A stretch of DNA of 64,000 nt from a virus. A program made the translations under genes and the position numbers. Shown piece after piece: positions 42,601 to 57,600 of this stretch. The stretch spans positions 1 to 64,000 of the IMG/VR virus record IMGVR_UViG_3300020370_000003; one strand, 5' to 3'. Within the stretch, counting starts at the first letter, position 1, and every line of letters starts with the position of its first letter. Below the pieces are notes generated by a model. The model did not search any database and had not been told where the DNA came from. It worked only from the letters and a program-made list of their open reading frames with translations.

Positions 42601-45600
42601 TTCTAACATTTGCTGGTTTGTTAAACCAAGTATATGGATAACCAACTCCACCCACTTTAACATTTGCTACAACACCAGAACGTGTTCCTTCTAGTCTATC
42701 GTTTGCTTCCCAAGGAGAACCATACCATTTTCCAACAACTAAGAAACTACCTTCACTCTTATATTCAAGAACTACAGCAGATCCACCACCAGCTCTTTGA
42801 CTGAATATCATCTCACCAACTTCAAAAGCACCAGTAACATTTTCAATTTCAATATTATGTGCTACTACTGTATCAGTAATATCAGTTGTAATTAAATCAT
42901 GTACTAAATTAGTAACAATGGTATTGAGCCAATCATCATACAACCAAACAGAAGAACCGAACTGCTGTGCTACAAGAGTTGTAATCTCTTCTTTATAGTA
43001 ACTCTGGTTATAAAGTAAGTTCTTAGCAGCACCTCTCATTGCCAACTTACCAGGAGCAAGTATATTAAGAGCAATATCAACCAATTCTTTAAACCTAGTA
43101 ACAACTGGGCTCATATCAACTGGTGTTAATCCATCTCTATATGCTTCTATAGTAGTATAGTTAAAGTTATATGCTGGAGGAACCTCATTAGAATCTTTAG
43201 TGTACAACCTATTAAGAATTGCATGCTCACCTAACCACTTCATCTGCTCAATAGCATATGTTGTTGCTAATAACTCATCTTCGATGAAGTTAATTTGCAT
43301 TGTAGTGGATAGATAATTTTCCATTGCAGCAATAGTGCTATTATTTCCACCTGTTTGTAAGTCAGAAATAATACCCAACATAATAAGAGATAGGTCACGT
43401 TGACATGTTTGAACACCACCTGGTTCTGGATATAAGAATGCATTGTAGTAAGGACCACCTTCTGCTAATTGGAATTGGAATTCATTACTTACTAATGTTG
43501 TTATTTCATCAGCAATTGATTTTCTATTAAAGTATAATCTATCAGCAGATATTGCAAAGTCATTATTTGTAGGAGCAATGATATCATTAGCAGTTTCAAC
43601 TAAACTATCAATTGCTTCCTTAACATCAGCACAATCACCAGGAGAGACTATTCCAGCAGCAACTGCACTTACAAATGTATGTGCTTGAACATTAGTTGTA
43701 GCACCAACATTAAGTGTAATTGTTGTTGCATCAGCAGCAAGGATTTCCAAATTGCTACCAGACGCAGGGTCAGTTGATCTTGGATATGCAGCCTGAGATG
43801 ATGTAACTGCACTAACGTTAACTGTAATTGTTGTACCAGTTACAGCACTAATTGCTAGAACACCATTATTCATATCTGACGTATTAGTAGACGCAGGGTC
43901 AGTAGGACGTGGATATGGATGATTAGAAGAATGATTATCAGCATCACAAGTAAATGTAATTCCAAAATCAGCAATACTAATTGTATTACTTGTAGTCAAA
44001 CTATGTGATCCAATTTCTAATTCTAAATTACCATTTGAAGGATTATATGTTGTTCCTGTTGCTGCAGTAAATGGTCCACCAGAGTCTGCAGTAATGGCAT
44101 CAGTAACACCACTTACAAAAGTATGAGTTCCTGTACCACCAGCACAACTGAATGTTAAAGAAGCATTTGCGACATTAACATATCTTCCAACTTCAAGACT
44201 ATGAGTTCCGATAGTTGCAACAAGAATACCAGTTGCAGGATCATAAGTTGCTGATGAAGCTGTAAATGTAGATGATGTTGATTGTGTAATACCCCAATCA
44301 CCAACTATAATTTTATCAGTATTATCATAAGTTAAATTACCAGTTATCGCTTGCTTCATGTAATGTGCAAGACGTAAATGTGCATATGCAGATTGGAATA
44401 ACTGTAAGCGAATATGTAAGATTACATCATTAGCACCAAGATATCTCCTAGCAACGTTAACTGTATTAAAGTTACCACCTTGTCTAAGGTCTTTAATAAA
44501 TTCGGTAAGAATTAATGCTAAGTCAGTCTTACACTGTAAAGTACCATTTCCACTACCATCAGCATTTCTAGGCATATCCAGAACAAGATCTGGATATAAA
44601 GTCAACATATCATAAGATGCTTTATCTACAATAGGACCAGCATTTGCTTCTACTAGATCTGCAGCATCTTGGAATCTATACTTACCATTACTACCAATTT
44701 GATTTGCATATATTATATCATCAGTAGAATTGTGTAATGAAACTGGGAATGTTTCTTCCAAATATGCATATACACGTCCACCAAGGAATTCATTATTTGG
44801 ATCTGAAGATAATTTTGATACAGAACCAAGATGATCTATAGGTGATGGATTATTAGCATCTTCTAAAGTATCAGTAACTATATCAATTAAGTTTTCTACA
44901 GTTGCTTGAACATCTACACAATCACCTACACTATAATCCATAACAGTAACACAATTAGTTTCTGCAGAAACAAAAGAATGCTTAGTTAAGAGCTTCTTAA
45001 CTGCACCAGGGTCAGCACTTGAGAATGTGTGAGCACTTGCTGGTTGATAAGAAACATTATTGCTACTTGCATTACCAGTAAATGTATGTGCATAATCACC
45101 ACCAGTTACAACTGCTGCTCTCTTAATACAGTTAGTTGCATATGTTTTACCAGCTACGAATGTATGTGTAGTAACGTTAGTAGAAGGTGATATATCTAAA
45201 ACTTGAACTTGGAAGGTATATGATGTCAATCCTGTAGATAGAACCTTCAACCACTTACCACTTGCAGGGTCAGTTGCTCTTGGATATCTGTGCTCAGTAG
45301 CATTACCGTCCTTAGTACATGTAAATGTTAATGAATTATCATCAAACTTAATATACTCACCTGCATCCATATTATGAACAACATTAGTTGTAACAGTCAT
45401 TATTCCTGTCCAACCACTATATGTTATTCCAGTTGGTGTGTACTTATCATATACTGTATAGAAAGCATGTTCTGTGGTATTACTAATAGCACCATTAGAT
45501 ATATTAACAGTAACAGAAGTTGAAGTTGTGGCAGTAATAGGATGAGATTTATTATAACCCCAGTCACTTGTACGAGGATAGTAGTGAATAGTATTACCAC

Positions 45601-48600
45601 CATCTTGAGCACAAATAAATCCAAATGATTGTTTAGCAATTTTAATACCATCACCAACCTCAAGTTCATGAGCACCAATATCAATGGTCAACATTCCAGT
45701 AGTAGGATCATATGCTGTTGTTGAACCAGCTGCTAATGAAGGATTGTATCCTTTGATAGGAGACTTACCAACATTAACCTTAATCATACCATTCTGTGCT
45801 CTAACACCATTAGTTGCAGCACTTAAGAAAGCATGAGTAGAAGTATCTGAAGATATTCCTACATTAACATCAAATGTATCATTAGTCTTATTTGAAATAG
45901 CTAACCATCTTCCACTTGAAGGGTCAGTTGCTCTTGGATACTTATGGTCCGATGTATATCCATCTAGGTTACATCTAAAAGTTAATGACTCATCAACAAG
46001 TTGGATGTAATCTCCATTATTAAGTCCATGAGCAGTCAATGTAATTGTCATTACACCTGTTGAAGGAACAAATGCAGCGTTACTAGCAGTACCTGAACTA
46101 TAATATACGTCAGTTACAGGAATTGATTTCTCAGCACCATAAGGATCTGTTGCACGTGGATATGTCTTAGTGGCAGTATTGCCATCCATATCACAAGTGA
46201 ACTGTAAAGTATTATTCTGTATAACAATACTAGAACCTTTACGCATTCCATGTTGACCAATCGTTAAAGTCATATCACCTGTTGATGCATCGTAAGTAGC
46301 AGCAGATGGTGTAAATGTCTGATTAGTTCCAGGTGTACCTACATTAACTGTTATTGAAGTAGCATCTGTAGCAATAACTGGCAATTCTTTACCAGAAGTA
46401 CGAACATCATGTCCAGGTCTAGGATAAGATTTAATGGACTGGTTATTGTCCATTGTACATGTAAATCTAATTGACTCATCTTCAATGATTACGAAATCAT
46501 CAGTTGTAATATCATGAGCAAGAAGGTTTATCTGTAAATTACCATTACTTGTATCGTATGTTGCAGTATCTGGATTGTATGGTTTATAATTTTTATTGAA
46601 TGAAGTAGGACCAACATTAACAGTAAATGAGTTTGTATCAAACTTAGTAATTGGTAATACTTGCTTAGATGAAGGATCTGTAGTACGTGGATACGTATGA
46701 TTTGAAGCTCTATCATCATATTCACATGTCATGGTCAATCCATGATCATCAATAGCAATTGCTCTACCTTTCTTCTTAAAGCATCCACCCTTAGCACCTG
46801 TAAGAGTATGTGTATAAGCACCACCAGTTCTAATTACAGCACGAGTTAATCCATTTGTTACAGCAGATTGGAATTGGTGAGTGGTAGTATTAGAAGAAGT
46901 ACCGACATTAACAACAAAGGTATCTTTAGTAACACTAGATACTTCCAAATATGTGTCGCTAGCTGGGTCAGAAGAACGTGGATATGTATGATCAGTCTGA
47001 TAGTTATCTTGTAAACAACGGAATGTTATTGAACCATCGTCAAATTTAACCATGTCTCCATTTTCAAATCCATGATTAGGAACTGTTACAGTCATTAAAC
47101 CAGTTCCAGGAGTAAATGCAGCAGTAGTTATAGTGAACTTCTCACCACCAGTAACAAATTCATGTGTATAATCACCACCAACAGTAAATGCTTTATCTAC
47201 TGTTAGTCCACCCTTCCAAACGTGAGTATATTGTCCACCACACTTAATAGCATCTGCACTAGCAGATTGGAATACGTGAGTTGAAGTATTTGAAGATATA
47301 CCAACATCAACTGTAATTACACCAGTTGGTCTCTGCATACTGTTTGCAACAAAGTTTACAAAGGTATGAGTTGATGTATCACTAGACTTACCAATAAAGA
47401 CATCAAATGTATTTGTCAGAACATTATCTAATGGTAACCACTCAAAGTAAGATGGGTCTGTACGTCTTGGATATGAATGGTTTGTAGCATCATCGTCTTT
47501 AGCACAAGTGAATGTTACTGCATTTTCGTCTAATCTAACCTTATCATTTGCCTTAATTAACCCATTAGCAACTGCTGATACCCATACGTGAGTTGTATTA
47601 TTAGAAATAGGTTGATCACCAAATGCACTTCCAACAGTCATACTGAAATCGTTAGCACTTGTGCGAAGAATTGGGAAGAATCTTCCACTAGCAAAATCAC
47701 TAGGTCTTGGATATGAATGGTTGGTAGAATTACCATCTTCAGCACAAGTAAAGACTAAAGAGTTATTAGCAATCTTAACCATGTCACCAGTTACAAATCC
47801 ATGATTAGCAGATGTTACAAATAGTTCACCTGTTGCTGGATTAAATGATGTACCACTTTCTGCAGTCTTTGTAGTTGGAGCAGTTAATCCATGACCATCC
47901 ATAGTTATGGTCATCATACCTGTAGTTGGATTATATGCTGCATCAGTTGGAGTATGAGTTGTAGTCTTAACATCCTGAACATAAGTTGCAGTATTGTATG
48001 CATAGTCAGCACCACCAGGAGCATTAGAACCAGATGCACGAGGATATGTCTTATCTGTTGTCTGACCATCAAGATCGCAACGGAATGTTAATGAATCTTG
48101 CTCGATGTATACAGAATCACCAGCTCTTGTAATACCATTTTGAACACAACTTACAAATGTGTGAGTATAATCACCACCAGTAATTACAGCACCTGATAAA
48201 GATGAATGATAGTTATGAGTACCAGCATGACTAATTGCCGTATCTGGTGCTTCGTTAACGTTTACCGTAATGGTTGTTGCATCCTTAGCAGTAATATTCA
48301 ATGAAGTATTGTATGCATAGTCTTGATTATCACTTGTATTAGCACCATATGATCTTGGATATGACTTCTGAGTAGAGAATCCATCTCCACCATAATCACA
48401 AACAAATGTGATTGAATTATCTTTTAATCTTATACTAGTTCCAACTGAAAGACTATGTGTACCAATGGTAAGTACTAAGTCTCCAGATACAGGATCGTAG
48501 CTAGCATTAGAAACATCAAAGTCTAATTGTGGTGAAGTTCCTACGTTAACATCAAATGTATTATCAGTAACGTTAGAAATTAGCATCCACTCCCCAGACT

Positions 48601-51600
48601 TAGGGTCAGTAGATCTTGGATAAGTATGCTCACTACCGTGTTGGTCTAATGAACATGTTAATGATATTGCATTATCAGCAACCTTAACCTTATCCCCTAT
48701 CATGAATCCATGATTAGGAATTGTAAGTGTCATTACACCAGTTGATGCAATGTAATTTACATCAGTTGCTGTATGAGTGGTAGAATCCTTAATCCAATGA
48801 TTACCAATAGTCAAGTCCATAATACCTGTCTCAGGTACATAGACAGCAGCAGAAGGTGTATATGCTGAGAACTTACTCTTACCAACATTAACAGTAAAGG
48901 CATTATTATTCTGCCTAATACCGTCAGCTAATCCAGAAACGAAGCTGTGTGTATAAGCACCAAATATAGTTCTACCAACAAATACATCAAATGTAGTGTT
49001 AGTTGAAGCTTCTACAACACTCCATCCTCTTCTAAACACTGGGTCAGTCTTACGAGGATATGCATGGTTTGTAGCATTACCATCTTTAGTACAACTAAAG
49101 GTAATAGCACCTTCTTCAAATCTAACTAACTCACCAGCAACTTTCATGCAAGGGTTAGTAGTTACACCAACACATGTATGCTCACTAAGGTCTTGAGACT
49201 TACCAATAAACAAATCAAATGTATTATCAGTTCTATTCTGTGCAGGTAACCATTCATCTCTTGCAGGGTCACCTGAGCGTGGGTAGAAGTGGTCTGTTGT
49301 CTCATCATCCAATCCACAACGGAATATAAATGCACCATCATTAAGTCTAACAAGGTTACCATTGTATACCTGATGACCAGATGATGTAATAGTTAACATT
49401 CCAGTAGCAGGGTCATAAGCAGCACCAGTACAATTTCTAGTACTTGGTGGGCTTAATAATGCACCGCAAGTAACAGTCATCATACCTGTTAATGGGTTGT
49501 ATGATGCATCAGTTGCAGTCCTATTAATTTCAGAAATATTAGTAACTTCAACAGCAGTACCACGAGCAGGGTCAGTTAATCTTGGATATGCATGATCGGT
49601 TGCTTGACCGTCCATATTACATGCAAAGAGGAATGCCCCATCTCTAAGTCTAATGCTATCACCAACCATTAAATTCATATTTCCACCTAATCCAGGAGAA
49701 CCAGGAGCAGAAGTGGTAATTACTAATGCACCAGTTACAGGAGTATAGTTTGCACTAGAAACATCGTATGCAATATTATGTGTCTTACCAACATCTAAAG
49801 TAATTGTATTATCCTTATGAATAATACCATTAGGATCTGCAGACTTAAATGTATGTAATGAAAGGTCAGTAGATATACCAACATTTACATCAAATGTATT
49901 AGTAGTTACATTAACAATCTTATGTAACCTACCGCTAGTTGGGTCTGTAGAACGTGGATATCTATGTTGAGTTATGTTGTTGTCCAACAAGCACTCAAAT
50001 GTAAGTGAATCATCAGCAATACGAACTTTATCACCATGAGCAAATCCATGACTAAACACTGTAATTGTTAGTAAACCTGTTTCTGGTGTGTATGATGCAC
50101 CATTTGCAGTATGAGTAGTTCCTTCATATAGAATAGGAACACTATCCTGATAAATGAAATCATTCGCTCTTGGATATTTCTTAACAGACTGCAATCCATC
50201 CATAGTACATCTGAATGGAAGACTACCTGTAGCAACCTTAATATTTGTACCAGCTCTCAATCTATGCTCACCAATAGTCATCTTAAGAAGACCTGTTGAA
50301 CCACTGTATGTTGCAGCAGTAGGATTGAAAATTACGTCTGGTGTTTTACCAACATCAACTTGGAAAGTTGTTGAGTCAACAACAACAACATCTAACCAAC
50401 CTTGACTTGCATGGTCAGAAGCTCTTGGATACTTATGCTCAGACCTATTCTGATCCATAGTACAAGTAAATGTTAGAGACTCATCTTCAATTTGAAGTTT
50501 AGAACCTGCTGTAAGATTATGAGCACTACCAGTTGTACATGTAAGCATACCAGTAACAGGGTTATATCCACCACCATTAATTGATAATGATGTTTCACTA
50601 AACAAACCATGTGATGCTTTTAATATTTTTAATTCGCCAGTTGCAGCATTATATTCTGCTCCTGAAGGTGTGAATTTAGATGCTGCATTACCACTAGACT
50701 CTGTAATACTAGTATCAAATTTCTGCTTGTGTCCATGATGACCTTGAACATCCCAAGCATCATTGGTTATGATATATCTTAAAATTTGATTTAATTTACC
50801 ATATGTCCAAACAGTTTCTACAATTTCATTTTCAACGTTGAGTAATTTAACATTGTTTATATCTTCTCTGTCAACATAGTATGATGCAGCAGTCCAAATC
50901 TTTTCATTACTACCATTACGTAAATCAGATGCAATAGACTTACAAATATCTTTAACATCATCTTGACAATTTACACTACCATTAATGACAGTGAAATCTG
51001 GGAATTTCTGTTCTAATAGATATACTGCCTCTTGAGCAATGAAGTCTAAGTTGGATTCAATCAATGTAGCAGCATTGTAATACCTGTTAGTATTTCCAAC
51101 AAAACCTCTAGAAACTGCTCTACCAACATTAACTGTAATTGTAGTACCAGTTACTGAATCAATTGTTAATGCTACTCCATGTGCAGGGTCAGTTGGTCTT
51201 GGATATCTATGCTCAGTTGTATGATTATCTTTATCACAAGTGAATGGTAACTTATCAGTACCAATAGTTACAGTATTAGATGTTGTAAAACTATGAGATC
51301 CAATAGTCAATACTAAAACACCAGTCTCACCATTATACGTTGCATCAGTAACATCCTTTATAGTTCCATCGTTAAATGTAAGAGCAGCGTTTGAAGTACC
51401 AGCTACAAATGTATGGTCACCAACATAACGAACAGTAGAAATTATAGCATCGTTATTGAAATATTCTCCCTTTGTGAATGACTCAGAACCAGACCAATCT
51501 TGTACCCATTGCTGACCATCTTTACCATCAAAGTGAAGTAACATCTTAGTAGCACTATCACCTTGGAATATTCCAGCTAAAGGTGTAAATGCAGCTGCAT

Positions 51601-54600
51601 ATCTGACAGTATTAGAGATTCTTACCTCATCAATATGACCGATAAATCCAGTTCCAAATGCATAACCAACACCAATAAACAGTGGTTTAGCAGTATAAGT
51701 TGTGTTATCAGTTCCAGTACCAACCTCAACACCATCAATATACATCTTACCAGATGTACCTGTTCTAGTGTAAGCAACATGAGCCCATGTATCAGCAGTT
51801 AGAGATGTTCCAACAGAAGTTACAAGATCTGCATTATTAACATTCCAACGAACTTGACCACTTTCGAGATATACTCTCAATGCAACTTCATTAGCACTTG
51901 AAACTCTTGTATCAAAAACATCGATAGTTCCACTTAATGAAGAAGAATCAGGACGTATATAGAATTCAAAAGTAAAGTCACCACTACTAAATGCAATTTC
52001 ATTAGTTGTTTGACACCAGATATAATCTGTTGTTCCAGCAGTTAATTGTAATGAAGCAGCACCATACTTTTTCTGTGCGGTATCAATCTGAGCACTACCA
52101 GCAAAAGTAAAATCAAAATAGTCTTCACCATTAGACTTAGTTCTACCAATCTTACCAAGATATACTGTATTACGTGCTTGGTTATATCCAATAACTTCAG
52201 CCTTAGTATCTCTAGATCTTATAACTTGACCAGAACTAAAGAATCCAGTTCCTTCTCTATCATAGAAGGACATCTTTCTAACTTTACCAGTTTCACCAGT
52301 TACAAATTCATTAGTATTATTACCATATTCAATCTTATAATTACGAATATTTTCATTAAGTTGTAACGTTCCTGTTAAATTATTAAATGGAACAATATAA
52401 TTATTAATCTGTTCATTAGCTGGGAAGTTACCATTATAAGGAGTTAGATTATCGGTAGCATCAACAATACTTACTGCAGATGATGCAATATCATCTAAAA
52501 CAACATTTGGATAAGTCTGAGATGTAATTCTGTTGAATAATAATCCAAAGAATGAAGAACCAGGAGAGATATCAACCTGACCAATAAATTCTTGAGTTAT
52601 AGGATCTTGATAAGCAGATGTTGAAGTAATTCGTGCTATAACACCAGACTGTGCTCCATAGATAACATCATTCAACTGAATATCAAATAATCCAGGTGTT
52701 GATGTATATGTACCTGCAGTCTTACTTAAAGTTAGTTGATCAGTAACCTCAATTTTAGTACTATAAAGTGGAGTATTATCTTGCTGATTCGCTGCAGTTG
52801 TACCAAGAACATTTCTTACAACTGTAAGTGATGTGGATTCTGCATTATCTACAGTGCCTACAAGAGTAAAGATTTCAGATCCTACTTGATAATTAACATT
52901 AGCAACAAATGTTCCTACAGGTACTGGTTGGTCAGTAGATGCAGTTGGGTCAATAACTTCAAATACAGTTGTAGAAGGACCAATAGAATACCTTAATTTA
53001 GCAATAGGCATCTCTTGTCCAGTTTCTAAGTTAACTGCTTCAACCTTTGCAGTATTACCTTCTAGGTTTGTAATATTTTCACCAAAAGTAAATAGTCCGA
53101 TACTTCCAACTGGAGTTATAGATGCTAAGTTTCCAGCAAATCCTGTTGCTACAACGTTACATAATTCACCAAGTATAAAACTACCATCAGTTATATAACC
53201 AGTAACTACATTACCAACTACTTTCAATACAGTAAATCTAGCATCAGTAGAACTACCCTTAATCTCATTACCAAGACCAGGATAAATTCCACTAGGATTA
53301 TTGAATGTCATTTCATATCCTTGAATAGCATCAATGGTAACAGAAGCATATTTAACACTTGCTGGTGGTCTTGGTGGTTCATTGAATACTATAGAATCCT
53401 GTTGGATTGTAAATGCTGTCTCTGGGTTTTGTACAACACCATTCAAGACAACCATTAACTGATTTGCGTTAGCAACAACAGTACCACCATTAACTGTTAA
53501 TGGGAATGAAGTCTTAATACCATCAAACTGGTCTGATATATCATCAACTCTCTGTACAACAGAAGTTAGAATGTTCTCAGAAGATGTCAATCTCTTCTGT
53601 CTGAATAGTACTTCTGTATTATTAAACTCAGTATAAATTGGATCTACAAGAGCAAAGTTTTGAATATTTGGAACAATTGCTTCTTGAGCAAGTTCTACAG
53701 ACTTAGTAAGTTCAAAGAAAGTATCTTTATTAGGAATCTCTCCATACTCATTCAAGTTCAACTCACCAAACACCTTAAACGATGCAGGGTGAACGTTTCT
53801 GATTAGAATTTCTTTCCACTCACTGATAGAAACAGCAGACTTAACAGCATAAGAGAAGTCCTGATAGTAGTAAGAGTCTTGAATCTTTTGAATAATTTCA
53901 GATGGTTTACCAACATCATCAATAAACTGACCAGTAGTCTTAGTTATAGAACCAATATCTAGAACACCACGAGCAAACTTAAGGTCACTAATAGTACCAG
54001 AAGACTTAGAAATAACACCAGTTATTTGTTCACCTTCTGAAAATACACCATCATAATTAACAATCTTAAGAATTCTAGGTCCAATCTGCCAACCAGAGTT
54101 GGTTGAAACATATCCTTGTGCTGTTGATGTCTCTAATGAATCACCCTGATAAACAAGTTCACCTTCAAGGAAGGTAGAAGTAATAACATTAGCAGTAGCA
54201 GCACCACCAAATGATTCAGTTAAGATACTCTGACGACCATCACCAGCGTTAACAAATGATAATGCATCACCCAATTCTGCGTTTTGAGGAGTAATAGCGA
54301 TCTTTAATTGATCATCTTCTAGAGAGTTTGCACTACCAGAAATTGCATAATAAGTAGTATTTGGATTAAGACGACCTGTTGCACCAGCAGCTAGAGGATA
54401 ATCAGCACCATCTCCAGTATCTGTTACAGCAACACTAATTTCAGCACCATTAGTAATACCATGTGGATAAGCAAACTGTAATAAACCTAAGTCAAGGTTA
54501 ACAACATAGTTAAATGAAGACCTAAGACTTACAGAAGGAGTGGAAGAATATCCAGCACCTGGGTCTTTAACTTCAACAATATCCAATCTACCATTCTTAA

Positions 54601-57600
54601 TAGTTGCTTCAGCAGTTGCTCCAGATCCACCACCACCTGTAATAACAACAGTAGGTGCTAATGAATATCCAGAACCTGGATTAGTAACAGTAATACTTTC
54701 AAGAATACTTGTAGAAGTTAACTGAGCATTAAGTGGGAATGTAATCTCAGGACGTAAAGTATAGTCATGAGGATAATCATAACCAAAGTTATTATTCTTA
54801 AGTTTCTTAATCTTACCAACCTTATCACCCTTAGTGAAGATAGATGCTTCAGTACCGAAAGGTGGAATAACAACTGATAAATCTGCACCAGATCCAGTTA
54901 AACCAGCACCAAGAATACCAGAAACACCTTCAACGTCAATTGTAGCAGAAGTGTATCCTTTACCTGGAGATGTGACAAGAACTTCTTGAATCTGACCTGG
55001 AATGGTTATACCTTCATCATCTTGTCCATCTGCAACAGTAATTTGAACAAATCCACCTTCACCATCACCAGCAATAGGTACACCATTATATGTTCCTACA
55101 GCATATTCAGTTCCTGGTTCAATAATTTGAACTCTTTCAATCTTTCTTGTAGATGCGATACCAGTAACAATAGGTAACTTAGTATAGAAACCACCTGGAT
55201 TAATGATACGGATATCTCCAATAGAACCAACTGCTTTTAATGAACTTGTAGTATATGAAGTTCTTGAAATATCACCAATACCTTCTGGCTCATTTAATAA
55301 TGGGAATTTAAATACATCAGCACCACGAGTAATTGTTTGACCAGAAGTACTGCTAATTGTAAATGTACCAGTATAAGGTGAATCTGTTACATCAAGATAA
55401 CTATCAGAAATTACAGGAGAATCAGCACCAGTTCTAGAAGGATCGAAATAGTAGGAAATATTAGTAACTATATCACTATCAACTTTCAACTTAACTGATG
55501 GATTTGGTTCTCCTTGACCAGTTAAACCAGGAGTTCCAATTCTTTCAATAGAGTTGAATGAATATTCCAACTTATAAAGATTATCCTTAGCAAAAGATAA
55601 ATTACCACCAACAAGTGTAGAATGAGCTAAATCAAAGATATACTGATGTCCATAGTACATCTTTAGAGTTGGAGACTTAACAAATATACCAACACTAGCA
55701 GCATTAGTTGCAGGAGCAGTTATAGCAGTTTGTGGTAATTTGTAAGTAAATTCAAGTGGACTTACAACAGTATCAACAGCAAATGCACCATCATACTCAT
55801 CGTAAACAAGACCACCATCTGTTTGTGATGGGTTACCATCAACATAAACAATTTCACCTTCAGACAAGTAATGACTTGTTCCTGTAATTACATAAACTTC
55901 ATCACTATTAGCAACAGCAGTTATTTGAAGTATTCTTTCTAGATTAGAAATCAATGTAATCTTAGTAACACCTATTAAATTTGTTATCTCACATGTATTG
56001 TAATTAGCATTGAAAGATATATCGCTAGATGTAAGTGAAACTACAGATCCAACAATAAACGATGAACTACCACCAATTTCATCAATTCTAACTGAATAGT
56101 CACCTACATTAAATGGTTTAAATCTAGCAAAGTCATCTAAGTTATTAGTACCACCAATATTAGCAGGAGCATCATAAGTGGACATATCAATATCAAATGT
56201 TCCAGGAGTTGTATTGTTTACCTGTGCGAAGGTATATGCCTTCATTTCATTAACATCATTTGGAATAGGACCAACTATTCCATAAGTATCTTGTTCATTA
56301 AATTGCTCACTAACTAAAATACCAGTGTTTAAATCATTAGTCCAAGGATTATTCTGAACAGCAACATAAATTTTTCTGTTAGGTATATCAGATTTAATGA
56401 TATATCCACTATTAATAAAGTTACCATTAGAAAGATTATTAAGTCTTAACTTAGAACCAGTAGTAAATATGAACGGTTGATTTATAGTTAACTCTTGAAT
56501 ATTATCAATTTTAACTGTATTAGTAACCTTAAAGAAATATCTATCCTTAACTACAGCAGATACTTGTAATTTTTGAGAACCTGGAGAAGGAACAGTCGCT
56601 GTTCTAGAACTCCAAATATCATTAGTATAAGTTAATGTCTCTGTACCTGGAGTCATTGTTATAGTAGCATCATCAAAGTCTAAAGTTTGTAGACCTGCAT
56701 CACCTAACGCAAAATCAGCTTCACCTATTGTCATTGAAGATCCAGTAACAGGAGTTACAGAAGTTCTGACAAATCCTAATTGAGTATTAGTTTGTACACC
56801 TTTATCACCCAATCTAGTAGAATCAGCATTCTTATCTACTTTTAAATTCCATCCATTATGGTCAATATAATCATACTTGGTTAAATTATTAGTAAACCAA
56901 GCAGTGTCTGTCCAAGCAAATCCTAATGCAAATGATGCAACAGGAGGTAAACTCGAAATATCAGAAGGTACAGTTACAGTAACTGCTCTATTTCTCAATC
57001 TAATATTATCAATGAAGAATTGACCTTGATAATTTTGACTGAAATCTGTAGCACCAGCACCAAAACCAACCTGGTTACCAAAGTACAAGTCCTTAGTAGC
57101 AAAAGAAGTATTTGATAATGTACCTGTTATTACTTCTATACCATTAACAAATGCTTTAAATACATTACCTTCTTTCCTTACAGCAATGGTTTGCCAACTA
57201 TTGTCAGCATACATTGTTGTTTGTGTGGATGATTGTCCAGAACCATTAATTAACTGAGTTGTTTGATTGGTAATAACCATCTGCAACTCACCAGAGGAAT
57301 TATCATATCCTAACCATAGTCCACCAGTAGCATCTCTAGCACCACCGATACCCATTATAGTTTGGACATTTTGTGATAAAGTCTGAGATTGTGACCCAGA
57401 TTTGTATATAAAGAACTCTAAAGTCCAATCATTTGCTAATGTTGTACCTAAATCAGATCCAGCAACCTTAAGATAAGAATTTTCCCATGTAGAACTAGAC
57501 CCAGCTGGTTGATAACCATAGATCTTTGCCATATTATCATCATAAGTTATAGCATTACTTGCTCCAACTGAAGTTAAAGTATAGTTGCTAGTTAGATCTG

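Noticed and set aside
43740-51270. CRISPR-like array
   Set aside because: The regularly spaced repeats are long, in frame, divergent and encode protein; no short identical repeats with unique spacers.
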